Source: Pseudomonas japonica (GTDB taxonomy: Bacteria > Pseudomonadota > Gammaproteobacteria > Pseudomonadales > Pseudomonadaceae). From it: a DNA stretch of 64,000 bases. Below, one piece after another: positions 1 to 11,533 of this stretch (positions within the stretch are counted from its first letter, which is position 1; each line of letters opens with the position of its first letter). A model generated the notes under the pieces. The model was not told where the DNA came from. It worked only from the letters and a program-made list of their open reading frames with translations, and did no database searches. The stretch spans positions 62,001 to 126,000 of the forward strand of contig NZ_FZOL01000018.1 of assembly GCF_900188455.1 (NCBI RefSeq), read 5' to 3'. The position numbers and the translations under genes were made by a program.

Positions 1-1110
1 GCTCCACTGGTGCGCCAGGCATTGTGGCTGGCGCTGCTGGTGGGCCTGCTGGCCAGTACCCTGCTGCTCGGCGCCGAGCCGATCCTGCACCTGATGAAGG
101 TCGATCCGCAGTTGATCGGCCCCAGCATGGGCTACCTGCAGGGCATCGCCTTCGGCCTCCCCGGCATTGCCCTGTACTACGTGCTGCGCTGCTACAGCGA
201 CGGCCTCGGACGCACCCGACCGAGCATGGTCATCGGCCTGTGCGGGCTGCTGCTGAACATTCCCCTGAACTGGGTGCTGATCTACGGCCATTTCGGCCTG
301 CCGGCGCTGGGCGGGGTCGGCTGCGGCTGGGCGACCGGCATCGTCGGCTGGTTCATGGCCCTGAGCATGGCCGCCTGGAGCCGCTGGGCCCCGGCCTATG
401 CCAGCAGCCGCGTGCTGGTGCGCCTGGACCGTCCGCGCTGGGCGGTGATCAAGCGCTTGCTCGGCATCGGTCTGCCGATCGGTATCGCGGTGTTCGCCGA
501 GTCGAGCATTTTCGCGGTGATCGCCCTGCTGATCGGCAGTCTCGGCCCGACCGTGGTAGCCGGACACCAGATCGCCCTGAACATCAGCTCGCTGCTGTTC
601 ATGATTCCGTACTCGCTGGGGATGGCGGTCACCGTGCGCGTGGGCCAGGCAGTCGGGGCCGGCGATCCGTACCAGGCGCGCTTCGCCGCACTGGTCGGGC
701 TGGGCACGGCGCTGCTGTTCGCGGCGTTCTCCGCCAGCCTGATCCTGCTGCTGCGCGAACAGATCGCGGCGATCTACACCCCGGACACGGCAGTGATCCA
801 GATCGCCGCGATGCTCATCGTGTTCGCCGCGCTGTATCAGTTCTCCGACGCCATCCAGGTCATCTGCGCCGGCGCCCTGCGCGGCTACCAGGACACCCGG
901 GTGACCATGATCCTGACCCTGTTCGCCTACTGGGGCATCGGTCTGCCGGTGGGCTACCTGCTCGGCCTGAGCGACTTCTTCGGCCCGGCCAGCGGCCCGA
1001 GCGGCCTGTGGCAGGGCCTGATCGCCGGCCTGACCTGCGCCGCGCTGATGTTGTCGATCCGCCTGGTGCGCAGTACCCGGCGGCATATCCGCCGGGCGCA
1101 ACGCGGCTGA
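1..1110 (+). CDS. MATE family multidrug/Na+ efflux transporter (5' truncated by window edge)
   Basis: The reading frame is open from base 1, so about 369 C-terminal residues of an inner-membrane antiporter are present; full MATE proteins have about 450-480. The visible part is a chain of hydrophobic helices. A glycine/proline-rich repeat unit typical of NorM-type proteins can be seen (a GLPIGIAVFAESS segment, then AGHQIALNISSLLFMIPYSLG and VRVGQAVGAG, the signature of the second MATE half). The family exports cationic drugs in exchange for Na+ or H+. The gene ends 4 bases before the stop of the convergent chemoreceptor. Substrate cannot be inferred. The upstream start and any regulator are outside the window. 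Confidence 0.93.
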   Translation, partial: APLVRQALWLALLVGLLASTLLLGAEPILHLMKVDPQLIGPSMGYLQGIAFGLPGIALYYVLRCYSDGLGRTRPSMVIGLCGLLLNIPLNWVLIYGHFGLPALGGVGCGWATGIVGWFMALSMAAWSRWAPAYASSRVLVRLDRPRWAVIKRLLGIGLPIGIAVFAESSIFAVIALLIGSLGPTVVAGHQIALNISSLLFMIPYSLGMAVTVRVGQAVGAGDPYQARFAALVGLGTALLFAAFSASLILLLREQIAAIYTPDTAVIQIAAMLIVFAALYQFSDAIQVICAGALRGYQDTRVTMILTLFAYWGIGLPVGYLLGLSDFFGPASGPSGLWQGLIAGLTCAALMLSIRLVRSTRRHIRRAQRG

Positions 1111-1114
1111 GCCC

Positions 1115-3172
1115 TCAGCCGAGACTGAAACGCGCGGTGTTGTCGTTGAGGGCGCGACTGCCCTGGTGCAGGGTGTCCGCGGCCTGGTGCACCGCGCGGG
1201 CACCGTCGAGCAGGCGCCCGGCGGCCTGATCGACCTGCTGGATATTGCCGCTGACTTCGTCGGCGGTACTGGTCTGCTCTTCCACGGCCGTGAGGATCTG
1301 CGCCAGGGTATCGGTCACCCCCTGCACCGCACCGGCGATTTCCCCGAGCCGCTCGCCCAGGCCGGTGACCGCCTGCGCGTCGTCGACCGCCTGGCCGCAG
1401 GCAACCTCCATCAGGCTGACGGCCTGGGTCACGGTGCCACGCAGGCTGTCGACCGTCTCGGCGATCTGCGCGGTGGATGCCTGGGTGCGCTGGGACAGGC
1501 TGCGCACCTCGTCGGCGACCACGGCGAAACCACGCCCCTGCTCCCCCGCCCGTGCGGCTTCGATGGCCGCGTTGAGCGCCAGCAGGTTGGTCTGCTCGGC
1601 GATGCCGCGAATGGCGTCGACCACCGACTGGATCTGCTGCCCCTGCTCGCTGACCCGCGCCAGCGCTTCGGCCGTGTCGGTCAGGCGACGGTTGAGCTGC
1701 TGGATGCTGGCGGTGGTGCGCTGGCTGTCGCGGTTGCTGTCCTCGGCGATCCTGCGGGTGTGCCGGGCGCTGTCGGCGGCCTGCTCGCAGCTTCGCGCAA
1801 CCTCCTGGGACGTGGCCGCCAACTGGGTGGCGGCGGCGGCGATCTGGCTGATCTGCAACTGCTGCCGCTCCACATCCTGCAAGGTACCGCTGGACTGGAC
1901 ATTCAGCGTCTGCACGGCCGAGCCCAGTTGCCGGGTCTCGTGATTGACGCCCAGCAGGCTGGCGCGCAACTGCACCACGGCAACGTTCAGCGCCTGGCTG
2001 ATGACGGCCAGCTCGTCACGCCCCTGGACCGACACCTCGACGCACAGATTGCCGTCGCGCAACGACTCGGCCAGGGTGGTGATGCCACTGGCGCTGCGCC
2101 GGATCGAGGCCTGCAGGCAGGCGAACAGGTACAGCGCGACGAGCAGCAGCAGGCCGATGGTCACGCCCACCGGGATGAATTCGCGATTGGACTGGTCGTG
2201 ATAGTGATCCAGCCGCTGGTCCAGCGAACGCAGCGACTGCTCGCGCAAGCCGGTCATCTCGTCCAGCAGGCGTCCGACACTGCCTTCGAACTCGGCCGGC
2301 TTGAGCTTGATGGTGGCGCCGAACACACCCTCGTCGAGCACGTTCAGCTCCGTATCGAGCACCTTCATGCTCGCGGCATAGCGCTGGGCCCAGGCCTGCA
2401 ACTCCGGCGGCAGGCGGGTCTGCAGCGCGCCGGCGGTCTTGACCATCTGTTCGCGGGCATCGCCGATACGGCCGCGCAGATCGCGCATCTGCAAGCGGCT
2501 CTGCAGACTGAACTGGCCGGACACTAGCGACGTCTGGCCGATGCTGGCCATGCGTCCGATGCGCTCGATCAGGTCCGGCGCCTGCTGGGTCGACAGTTGC
2601 ATCAGCAGGTAGGTTTCCAGCCAGGGGTCGAGAATCAGCCCGCTGTCCATGGCGATCTGCTCGCGCAGTGCCTGCAGGTGGCCAAGGGTCGCGGTGAAGC
2701 GGTCGTAGCCGTCTGGCCACCAGCCGACCCCGCGCAGGGACTGGCTGTCCAGACCGACCACGGAGGTACGCAGGGTGTCGTAGCGGGTCAAGCTGTCGGC
2801 CCCGGCCTGTTCCTTGTCCAGCGTGGCGCGCAGGTCTTGCAGCGACTGCTCGATACGCGGCAGCGCGGCATCGATCTCGCTCATCAGTTGCCGGGCTTCG
2901 GCACCGGGCTCGCGGAGAATGTCGATGGCCTTCCAGCGCGCCGCGCGATAGCGCTGGGCCGACAGCTCGCGCTCCAGCGCGTCGAGAACCAGCAACTGGC
3001 GCACCCCCGACTGCTCGCTGGCGATCACCGCCAGCCTGGCGCGGTAATCCAGGCCGATCAGCCCCAGGCTGAACAGCAACGGCAACATGAACAGCAAGAA
3101 GAGCAACTGGAACTTGCGAGCGAAGCCGAAACGCCCCAGCAGACGCGCACCCGGTGACAACAGACGGTTCAT
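1115..3172 (-). CDS. methyl-accepting chemotaxis protein with long periplasmic helical sensor
   Basis: This is a 685-residue transmembrane chemoreceptor. The order is: a short cytoplasmic N-terminus, TM1 at about residues 22-41, a periplasmic region of about 290 residues, TM2 at about 335-357, a HAMP linker, and a methylation/signalling coiled coil carrying the conserved hairpin tip (EQTNLLALNAAIEAARAGE, then GRGFAVVADEVR). The tip couples to CheA/CheW. The sensor region is predicted all-helical, resembling nitrate/nitrite-sensing or four-helix-bundle domains, but no ligand motif is recognisable. I chose the ATG at 3172 because an AGGAG lies 7 bases upstream; the frame stays open further upstream without a good ribosome binding site. 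It stands alone, not in a che operon. Confidence 0.9.
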   Translation of the reverse strand: MNRLLSPGARLLGRFGFARKFQLLFLLFMLPLLFSLGLIGLDYRARLAVIASEQSGVRQLLVLDALERELSAQRYRAARWKAIDILREPGAEARQLMSEIDAALPRIEQSLQDLRATLDKEQAGADSLTRYDTLRTSVVGLDSQSLRGVGWWPDGYDRFTATLGHLQALREQIAMDSGLILDPWLETYLLMQLSTQQAPDLIERIGRMASIGQTSLVSGQFSLQSRLQMRDLRGRIGDAREQMVKTAGALQTRLPPELQAWAQRYAASMKVLDTELNVLDEGVFGATIKLKPAEFEGSVGRLLDEMTGLREQSLRSLDQRLDHYHDQSNREFIPVGVTIGLLLLVALYLFACLQASIRRSASGITTLAESLRDGNLCVEVSVQGRDELAVISQALNVAVVQLRASLLGVNHETRQLGSAVQTLNVQSSGTLQDVERQQLQISQIAAAATQLAATSQEVARSCEQAADSARHTRRIAEDSNRDSQRTTASIQQLNRRLTDTAEALARVSEQGQQIQSVVDAIRGIAEQTNLLALNAAIEAARAGEQGRGFAVVADEVRSLSQRTQASTAQIAETVDSLRGTVTQAVSLMEVACGQAVDDAQAVTGLGERLGEIAGAVQGVTDTLAQILTAVEEQTSTADEVSGNIQQVDQAAGRLLDGARAVHQAADTLHQGSRALNDNTARFSLG

Positions 3173-3310
3173 GACCCACTCCTGCGCAGATGAGGCCCCT
3201 TCGCCGATCATGCGTCGCACAAACGTTTCCGCACGGACTCAGGGTGATAGCGTTTCGCTAGCAACCTGTGTGCCGGATACAGGGAAGTCAGGAGGGGGCA
3301 GTGCTGGACT

Positions 3311-3337
3311 CGGGTGCGAGCAGAAGGTTCGCACCCG
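3311..3337 (-). terminator. GC-rich hairpin downstream of tusA
   Basis: A perfect 9-bp stem (CGGGTGCGA pairing with TCGCACCCG, 9-base loop) lies about 70 bases past the tusA stop, between tusA and the chemoreceptor start. There is no clear T run on either strand, so it may be a weak or Rho-assisted terminator, or an mRNA-stabilising structure. Confidence 0.35.
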
Positions 3338-3407
3338 TTCCTTGCACGCTGTCGGTGCAGGCGTCACCGGAAGAAACAGCGGGAGTAACAGACAGGCGTG
3401 TTTCGCT

Positions 3408-3650
3408 TCAGTCGAGCTTCTTGCGAATCCAGTACAGGTAGGTTCCGCCCTCTTCCTCCTGCCGCACCAGTTCATGCCCGAGAAACACGCAGAACTTGGG
3501 AATGTCGCGGCGGGTCGAGGGATCGGTGGCGATCACCTTGAGCAGGCCGCCGCCGGCCAGGTCGCGCACGTATTGATGCAGCATCATCACTGGCTCCGGG
3601 CAGTTCAGGCCGGTGGCGTCGAGCACGGCATCGGGGGTGAAATCGGTCAT
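3408..3650 (-). CDS. tusA: TusA-like sulfur carrier protein
   Basis: This 80-residue cytoplasmic protein carries the SirA/TusA signature LDATGLNCPEPVM. Cys17 is the persulfide-carrying residue. TusA accepts sulfur from IscS and relays it for 2-thiouridine synthesis on tRNA and for other sulfur-transfer steps. The length and the single conserved CPxP motif match the family. GGAG precedes the ATG. It lies 26 bases downstream of rlmM on the same strand, so the two are probably co-transcribed, linking two RNA-modification functions. Confidence 0.9.
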   Translation of the reverse strand: MTDFTPDAVLDATGLNCPEPVMMLHQYVRDLAGGGLLKVIATDPSTRRDIPKFCVFLGHELVRQEEEGGTYLYWIRKKLD

Positions 3651-3676
3651 TCGGGTACTCCGCAATTCGTGGGTGA

Positions 3677-4744
3677 TCAGCGTGGCTTGAGGTCGAGGCG
3701 GCGCAGATGGCAGGTGACTTCCTCGCGGTCGTGGTAGAGCTGCTTGCAGCCAATGGAAACCTTGACCTTGCGCGCCTTGCAGCCTTCCTCGATACGCTCC
3801 AGCAGACGCCGCACCTCGGCATAGCGCTGCTTCATCGGCAGCTTGAGGTTGACCACCGCCTCGCGGCAGTGCCCGCCACCCAGCCATTCCTCGATCATCG
3901 CCGCGGTACGCGCCGGCTTCTCGACGATGTCGCAGACCATCCAGTCGACCATCTGCTTCGGCTTCCAGGTAAAACCGTCGACCATCAGGTGCTGGACCAG
4001 CCCGGTGTCCATCAGGCTCTCGGCCATCGGCCCGTTGTCGATCGCGGTGACCAGCATGCCACGCCGTACCAGCTGGTAGGTCCAGCCGCCCGGCGCGGCA
4101 CCGAGGTCGACGCCGGTCATGTCGTCGGACAGGCGCTGCTCCCACTGCTCGCGTGGGATGAAGTGGTGCCAGGCCTCCTCCAGCTTGAGGGTCGACCGGC
4201 TCGGCGCCTCGCGAGGGAACTTCAGACGCGGAATGCCCATCGGCCACATCGCCGAGTTGTCCGCGTCGGCAAGGCCGAGAAAGACCCGGCGGCCACTGAC
4301 GAACGTCAGCAGCAGGCGCGGCCCCGGCGCATCCTTTTCCGTCAGCCGCCCGGCCTTGACCAGCGCCTTGCGCAGCGGCGCTTCGAACTTGCGGCAGAAG
4401 GTCGAGAGTTCCTTGCCATCGTTGCTGTCCATCACCTCCAGCCACAGGCTGCCGGCCCGCGGATAGGCGGCCAGGTGTTCCAGCAGCACGCTGATGCGGT
4501 CGCTTTCCGGCAGCTCGACGAAGCTGCCGCGGGCCCACTGGCGGGGGAAGATCAACTGCTTGAAACGCAGCGCGCTCATGATCCGCTCGACGCCTTCGGC
4601 GTCGTTGCAGATGAATTCGGCGCAGGCGCTCTGCGGCTTGGCCTTGGCATAACCGGGCACGCCGAGCTGCGCGGCATGCTCGCTGATCTCGGAACAGACC
4701 TCGCCCTCGAAACCGGGCCGGCAATGCAGGAACAGGGTATTCAT
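3677..4744 (-). CDS. rlmM: 23S rRNA 2'-O-ribose (C2498) methyltransferase RlmM
   Basis: This 355-residue SAM-dependent methyltransferase modifies C2498 of 23S rRNA. It has an N-terminal THUMP-like region (FLHCRPGFEGEVCSEI) and a C-terminal Rossmann fold with the SAM-binding loop DLGAAPGGWTYQL, followed by MVCDIVEKPA. Length matches the family at about 355-366. I chose the ATG at 4744, with GGAG 6 bases upstream, over an in-frame GTG three bases further upstream that is too close to the ribosome binding site. It precedes tusA in a likely two-gene unit and is divergent from acnA. Confidence 0.95.
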   Translation of the reverse strand: MNTLFLHCRPGFEGEVCSEISEHAAQLGVPGYAKAKPQSACAEFICNDAEGVERIMSALRFKQLIFPRQWARGSFVELPESDRISVLLEHLAAYPRAGSLWLEVMDSNDGKELSTFCRKFEAPLRKALVKAGRLTEKDAPGPRLLLTFVSGRRVFLGLADADNSAMWPMGIPRLKFPREAPSRSTLKLEEAWHHFIPREQWEQRLSDDMTGVDLGAAPGGWTYQLVRRGMLVTAIDNGPMAESLMDTGLVQHLMVDGFTWKPKQMVDWMVCDIVEKPARTAAMIEEWLGGGHCREAVVNLKLPMKQRYAEVRRLLERIEEGCKARKVKVSIGCKQLYHDREEVTCHLRRLDLKPR

Positions 4745-4840
4745 CACTCACTCCAGAACGGTCGGCCGGCCATTCGCCGCGACCCTGACCGGAGACAAGT
4801 GCCCCGGCGGAAAATCGGCGAATGATAAAGGACTTTCGGA

Positions 4841-4931
4841 ACCGGCGACATGCCCCGCCGGTCCAGTAAAGGGTCGGATCAGCCAAACGGGGCTAATCTG
4901 ACCGTTCAGCCAGGTCCGTGCCGTGCGGACC
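4841..4931 (+). promoter_or_regulatory. acnA leader with two inverted repeats
   Basis: The 253-base rlmM/acnA divergent region must hold both promoters. Two inverted repeats stand out: ACCGGCG with CGCCGGT (4841-4847/4856-4862) and GGTCCG with CGGACC (4913-4918/4926-4931). They may be operators or RNA hairpins in the acnA leader. I recognise no consensus for a named regulator, so this is only a description of symmetry. Confidence 0.3.
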
Positions 4932-4997
4932 GTGAAGGCGGTGCAACGGCGACAACGGGCATGAACGCCGTTCACCGACCCCAGAAGGAGTTGGTCA

Positions 4998-7685
<2,688 letters not shown>

Positions 7686-7731
7686 GCGCTGCATGCACTG
7701 GCCTGGTCTCGTCTGGTCTGGCTTGGACCTG

Positions 7732-7831
7732 GTAGGAGCGTGGCTTGCCCGCGAAGGAGCGCAAAGCGCTCCCAATTGCGGTGATACCCGGGAGCGCTGT
7801 GCGCTCCTTCGCGGGCAAGCCACGCTCCTAC
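7732..7831. repeat. REPIN, subtype A (about 100-bp imperfect palindrome)
   Basis: Two inverted REP sequences bracket a short spacer. The left arm begins GTAGGAGCGTGGCTTGCC and the right arm ends with its exact reverse complement. The inner part has a second inverted pair built from GGAGCGC and GCGCTCC. It lies between acnA and the CPBP gene. Pseudomonas REPINs are mobilised in trans by RAYT transposases; no RAYT gene is in this window. The whole element could fold into a long hairpin and act as a transcript 3' end. Confidence 0.93.
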
Positions 7832-7904
7832 CGGGTCAAGTCTGCGTGTCCTCGACGCCATTACCGCAGTCGAAGCCTGCATGCCTTATCGCAAAGGACT
7901 CGAC

Positions 7905-8693
7905 ATGCGCGCTTCCCGCTGGACTCTCCTGGCCCTGCTCGGCGCCGGCTATGCCCTTGCCCTGACGCACGGCCAGCTTGGCCTGCCCACCCTGCCCGTC
8001 TTCGCCCTGCTGCTGTTCAGCGGCTGGCTGGTGCAACCCGTCCGCGCCCGACACTGGAGAGTCCTCGGCCACAGCCTGTTCGTCCTCACCGCCGTGGCCC
8101 TCGCCCTGCACGGGCTGCCGGGCTTCGACAACGCGCGGGTCATCGACCAGGTCCGCTTCAGCGCCGACGCCGTGCCGTTCTCCATGCACCTCAATCTGGA
8201 CAAGCCGCTGATCGGCTTGTGGCTACTGCTGGCCTGTCCCTGGATCGTCATGGCACGCCGGCCACGGCCCGGGCTCGCCGCCTTGGCAGTGGTCCTGACC
8301 AGCCTGGTTTGCCTGGGTGTCGCGTGGTTGCTGGGCGTCGTCGCCTGGTCAGTGAAATGGCCCGCCCAGGCCTGGCTGTGGCTGGCCAACAACCTGCTGC
8401 TGGTCAGCCTGGTCGAGGAAGCGCTGTTTCGCGGCTATCTCCAGGGCAGCCTGCAACGCTGGCTGACCCCGCTGCGCCAGGGCGACAACCTCGCGCTGGG
8501 CCTGAGTGCGCTGCTGTTCGGCCTGGCCCATGTCGGTGGCGGCTGGCCCTGGGTCGCCCTGGCAACACTGGCCGGAGCCGGTTACGGGCTAGCCTGGCGC
8601 CATGGCGGGCTGCCGGCGGCGCTGCTGGCGCATTTCGGCCTGAACCTGGTGCATTTCGCGCTGTTCACCTACCCGCTCGAAACAACCCCATGA
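7905..8693 (+). CDS. CPBP family intramembrane glutamic endopeptidase
   Basis: This is a 262-residue polytopic inner-membrane protein with about 7-8 hydrophobic segments. It carries the CPBP (Abi/Rce1-type) motifs: VEEALFRGYLQG (EExxxR, catalytic glutamates), FGLAHVGGGW (FxxxH-like) and HFGLNLVHF (HxxxN-like). The family includes CAAX prenyl-protease homologues and bacteriocin-immunity proteins, but many Pseudomonas members have no known substrate. I chose the ATG at 7905, preceded by AAGGA, rather than the in-frame ATG at 7881, because the first membrane helix begins immediately after it. It sits alone between a REPIN and aer. Confidence 0.85.
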   Translation: MRASRWTLLALLGAGYALALTHGQLGLPTLPVFALLLFSGWLVQPVRARHWRVLGHSLFVLTAVALALHGLPGFDNARVIDQVRFSADAVPFSMHLNLDKPLIGLWLLLACPWIVMARRPRPGLAALAVVLTSLVCLGVAWLLGVVAWSVKWPAQAWLWLANNLLLVSLVEEALFRGYLQGSLQRWLTPLRQGDNLALGLSALLFGLAHVGGGWPWVALATLAGAGYGLAWRHGGLPAALLAHFGLNLVHFALFTYPLETTP

Positions 8694-8795
8694 ACCATGG
8701 GTCATTGACTGACTTATGTTGCGAAAATGTGAAAGAATGCGCGCAAATTTAGCGAACGTGACGACTTCCCATAGCTCATGTAGCCCCGGCGAATA

Positions 8796-8809
8796 TTGAG
8801 CAGGATCAA
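8796..8809 (+). promoter_or_regulatory. Anr/Fnr box upstream of aer
   Basis: TTGAGCAGGATCAA matches the Anr/Fnr consensus TTGAT-N4-ATCAA at 9 of 10 defined positions. It is centred about 82 bases before the aer ATG. Anr is the oxygen-labile [4Fe-4S] activator of Pseudomonas. The placement fits activation of an energy-taxis receptor when oxygen falls. Confidence 0.7.
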
Positions 8810-8884
8810 CAAAACCCAAATATTCATTCAATAATTTCGTGTCTGTGCCGATAGCTCACGAAAGCCTTGCGGATTGAACAGCTT

Positions 8885-10450
8885 ATGCGTAACAACCAGC
8901 CGATTACCCAGCGCGAACGGACTTTCCCTGCCCAACAACGGTTGATCTCGACTACCGATGCCAAGGGTGTCATTACCTACTGCAACGACGCATTCATCGA
9001 GATCAGTGGTTTCTCGCGCGACGAGCTGATGCGCGCACCGCATAACCTGGTTCGCCACCCGGACGTGCCCTCGGCGGTGTTCGCCCACATGTGGGCGACC
9101 CTCAAGCAGGGCCTGCCGTGGATGGGCATCGTCAAGAACCGCTGCAAGTCCGGCGACCATTACTGGGTCAATGCCTACGTCACGCCGATCTTCGAGAGCA
9201 ATCAGGTGGTGGGCTACGAGTCGGTGCGGGTCAAACCGACCGCCGAGCAGGTACGCCGCGCCGAAGCCCTGTACAAGCGCATCAACGACGGCAAGTCGGC
9301 CATTCCGCGCCGCGACAAGTGGCTGCCGGTGCTGCAGGACTGGCTGCCGTTCATCATGATCAGCCAGATCGGCTTCCTCATCGGCATCTGGCTCGGCCAT
9401 TCCTGGGGCTTCGCCCTCGCCGCGGCGCTGTCCGTACCGCTCGGCCTGATCGGCCTGAGCTGGCAGCAGCGCGGCCTCAAGCGCCTGCTGCGCCTGGCCG
9501 AACAGACCACCTCCGACCCGCTGATCGCACAGATGTACACCGACAGCCGTGGCGTCCAGGCACGCCTGGAAATGGCCATGCTCAGCCAGGACGCCCGCCT
9601 GAAGACCTGCCTGACCCGCCTGCAGGACACCGCCGAACACCTCAACGAGCAGGCCCGTCAGTCCGACGCCCTGGCCCACAACAGCTCGTCCGGCCTGGAG
9701 CGCCAGCGCGTCGAGACCGAACAGGTCGCCGCCGCGGTCAACCAGATGGCCGCCACCACCCAGGAAGTGGCCAACCACGTGCAGCGCACCGCCGACGCCA
9801 CCCAGGCGGCCAACCGCCTCACCGATCGCGGCCGCAGCATCGCCGGGGAAACCCGTGACGCCATCCAGCGCCTCTCCACCGCCGTCGGCGAAACCGGCCA
9901 GACCGTCACTCAGCTGGCTCGCGACAGCGACGAGATCGGCGGCGTGGTCGATGTGATCAAGGGCATCGCCGACCAGACCAACCTGCTGGCGCTCAACGCC
10001 GCCATCGAAGCGGCCCGTGCCGGTGAAATGGGCCGCGGCTTCGCCGTGGTCGCCGACGAGGTCCGCCAACTGGCGCAGCGCACCAGCGAGTCCACCGGAC
10101 AGATCCATGGCCTGATCGCCAAGCTGCAGCAGACCGCGTCGAATGCCGTGCAGACCATGGAAGCCGGTCATCGCCAGGCCGAGGAAGGCGTACAGCGGGT
10201 GATGGAAGCCGACCAGGCGCTGGTGGGCATCAGCGAAGCGGTGGCCAACATCACCGACATGGCCACCCAGATCGCCGCGGCTACCGAGCAACAGACGTCG
10301 GTGGCCGAGGAAATCAGCCGCAATATCAGCACCATCGCCGCCCTGGCCGACCAGACCTCGGAGCAGGCGCAGCACTCGGCACTGCTCAGCGAAGAACTGA
10401 CCCATACCGCGACGACCCAGTACTCGCTGGTCGAGCGCTTCAATCGCTAA
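8885..10450 (+). CDS. aer: aerotaxis receptor Aer (PAS-MCP)
   Basis: This 521-residue energy-taxis transducer has no periplasmic domain. Its N-terminal PAS domain (about 10-120) contains the FAD-binding-type features of Aer (ITYCNDAFIEISGFSRDEL, APHNLVRHPDVP, WMGIVKNRCKSGDHYWVNAYVTP). A hydrophobic hairpin anchors it at about 155-200 (WLPFIMISQIGFLIGIWLG, then FALAAALSVPLGLIGL). The C-terminal signalling domain carries DQTNLLALNAAIEAARAGE. I chose the ATG at 8885 because MRNNQP is the usual Aer N-terminus; an in-frame TTG lies 18 bases upstream. The preceding Anr box suggests induction at low oxygen. Confidence 0.95.
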   Translation: MRNNQPITQRERTFPAQQRLISTTDAKGVITYCNDAFIEISGFSRDELMRAPHNLVRHPDVPSAVFAHMWATLKQGLPWMGIVKNRCKSGDHYWVNAYVTPIFESNQVVGYESVRVKPTAEQVRRAEALYKRINDGKSAIPRRDKWLPVLQDWLPFIMISQIGFLIGIWLGHSWGFALAAALSVPLGLIGLSWQQRGLKRLLRLAEQTTSDPLIAQMYTDSRGVQARLEMAMLSQDARLKTCLTRLQDTAEHLNEQARQSDALAHNSSSGLERQRVETEQVAAAVNQMAATTQEVANHVQRTADATQAANRLTDRGRSIAGETRDAIQRLSTAVGETGQTVTQLARDSDEIGGVVDVIKGIADQTNLLALNAAIEAARAGEMGRGFAVVADEVRQLAQRTSESTGQIHGLIAKLQQTASNAVQTMEAGHRQAEEGVQRVMEADQALVGISEAVANITDMATQIAAATEQQTSVAEEISRNISTIAALADQTSEQAQHSALLSEELTHTATTQYSLVERFNR

Positions 10451-10468
10451 GAACGACATCTCCCCCCC

Positions 10469-10575
10469 GTAGGAGCGTGGCTTGCCCGCGAAAGGACCGC
10501 GCCAGCGGTCCCGGAATCGCTGAACAATTCCGGGACCGCTGGCGCGGTCCTTTCGCGGGCAAGCCACGCTCCTAC
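10469..10575. repeat. REPIN, subtype A (107-bp palindrome)
   Basis: This has the same arm type as the element after acnA (GTAGGAGCGTGGCTTGCC and its reverse complement). Here the inner stem is longer, built on AGGACCGCGCCAGCGGTCC and its complement, with an AACAATT-like centre. It lies between the convergent aer and RluA-type genes, 19 bases after aer and 24 before the neighbouring stop, so it could serve as a bidirectional transcript end. Confidence 0.94.
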
Positions 10576-10598
10576 AGGGGAGAACGCGCCTCAAGCAG

Positions 10599-11483
10599 TT
10601 ACCAATCGAGGCTCAAGCGACTCTCGAAATACCGCTCTTCCCCGCTCAACGGATCCTTGAAGCGCAGACTCCTGGCCAGCAACTTCAACGGTTTCGCATA
10701 GTCGTCCTCGCCTTGCAGCACCTCCGGATAGAACGGATCGTTGCAGATCGGCGCACCCAATGCCGCCATGTGCACCCGCAACTGATGCGTCTTGCCGGTC
10801 ACCGGTGACAGGCCGTAACGCCACAGCTCGCCATTTTTCTCCAGCACATCGGCCAGCGTCTCGCTGTTGCTCACCCCCGGCACTTCCTGCATGCGGAAGA
10901 ACGGCTGGCCATTGCTCATCCGGCTTTTATGCACCAGGGGAAATTGCAGGTCCGGCAAGGCAGGCGCGATCGCCTGGTACTGCTTGTCGATCCTGCGCGT
11001 CGGGAACAGTTGCTGATAGACCGAGCGGCTCGATGGATTGGCGGAAAACAGCACCAGGCCGGCGGTGTGCCGATCGATGCGGTGCAGCGGGACCAGATGG
11101 GGATTGTCGAGACGGCGGATCAAGCGCCGCAGCAAGGTTTCCTCGACATACTCGCCGGTGGGCGTCACCGGCAGGAAATGCGGCTTGTCCGCCACCACCA
11201 GGTGCTCGTCGACGTGCAGGATGTTTTCCAGGACGGGAATGGGTTTCTCGTTGGGTACTTCGCGAAAATAATGAACGCGCAACCCCTGGCGATAGGGGTG
11301 ATCGAGCGCGAGCGGCTGGCCCTGGGCATCCAGCACCCGCCCGCGGGCAAAGCGGTCGAGCCAGACATCACGGCCGATGGCCTTGAAGTGCTCGCACAGA
11401 CAATCCAGCACGGTGGCCCAGTTGCCCGGCGGCAGGCAGACGGTACTGGCCTGATGCCGGGCCGGATCGAAGGAAACGCTCAT
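10599..11483 (-). CDS. RluA-family RNA pseudouridine synthase
   Basis: This 294-residue protein carries the RluA catalytic motif LHRIDRHTAGLVLFS, with Asp137 as the nucleophilic aspartate, preceded by VDEHLVVADKPHFLPV and followed by the KTHQLRVHMAALGAPI segment. It isomerises uridine to pseudouridine in rRNA or tRNA. The N-terminal 80 residues resemble a short S4-like RNA-binding module. The target cannot be told from sequence. The ATG at 11483 was chosen because homology begins there; the open frame upstream lacks similarity. It lies 50 bases downstream of the LexA-box gene on the same strand, so read-through from that promoter is possible. Confidence 0.9.
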   Translation of the reverse strand: MSVSFDPARHQASTVCLPPGNWATVLDCLCEHFKAIGRDVWLDRFARGRVLDAQGQPLALDHPYRQGLRVHYFREVPNEKPIPVLENILHVDEHLVVADKPHFLPVTPTGEYVEETLLRRLIRRLDNPHLVPLHRIDRHTAGLVLFSANPSSRSVYQQLFPTRRIDKQYQAIAPALPDLQFPLVHKSRMSNGQPFFRMQEVPGVSNSETLADVLEKNGELWRYGLSPVTGKTHQLRVHMAALGAPICNDPFYPEVLQGEDDYAKPLKLLARSLRFKDPLSGEERYFESRLSLDW

Positions 11484-11533
11484 GCTGACACTCGCAACGG
11501 AAGGGCCGGTCATTATCCGGCATGACCGCCGCC

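Noticed and set aside
3408..4886. 492-codon frame joining rlmM antisense region to TusA
   Set aside because: Only its last 80 codons encode a protein (TusA); the rest is an alternative frame of rlmM.
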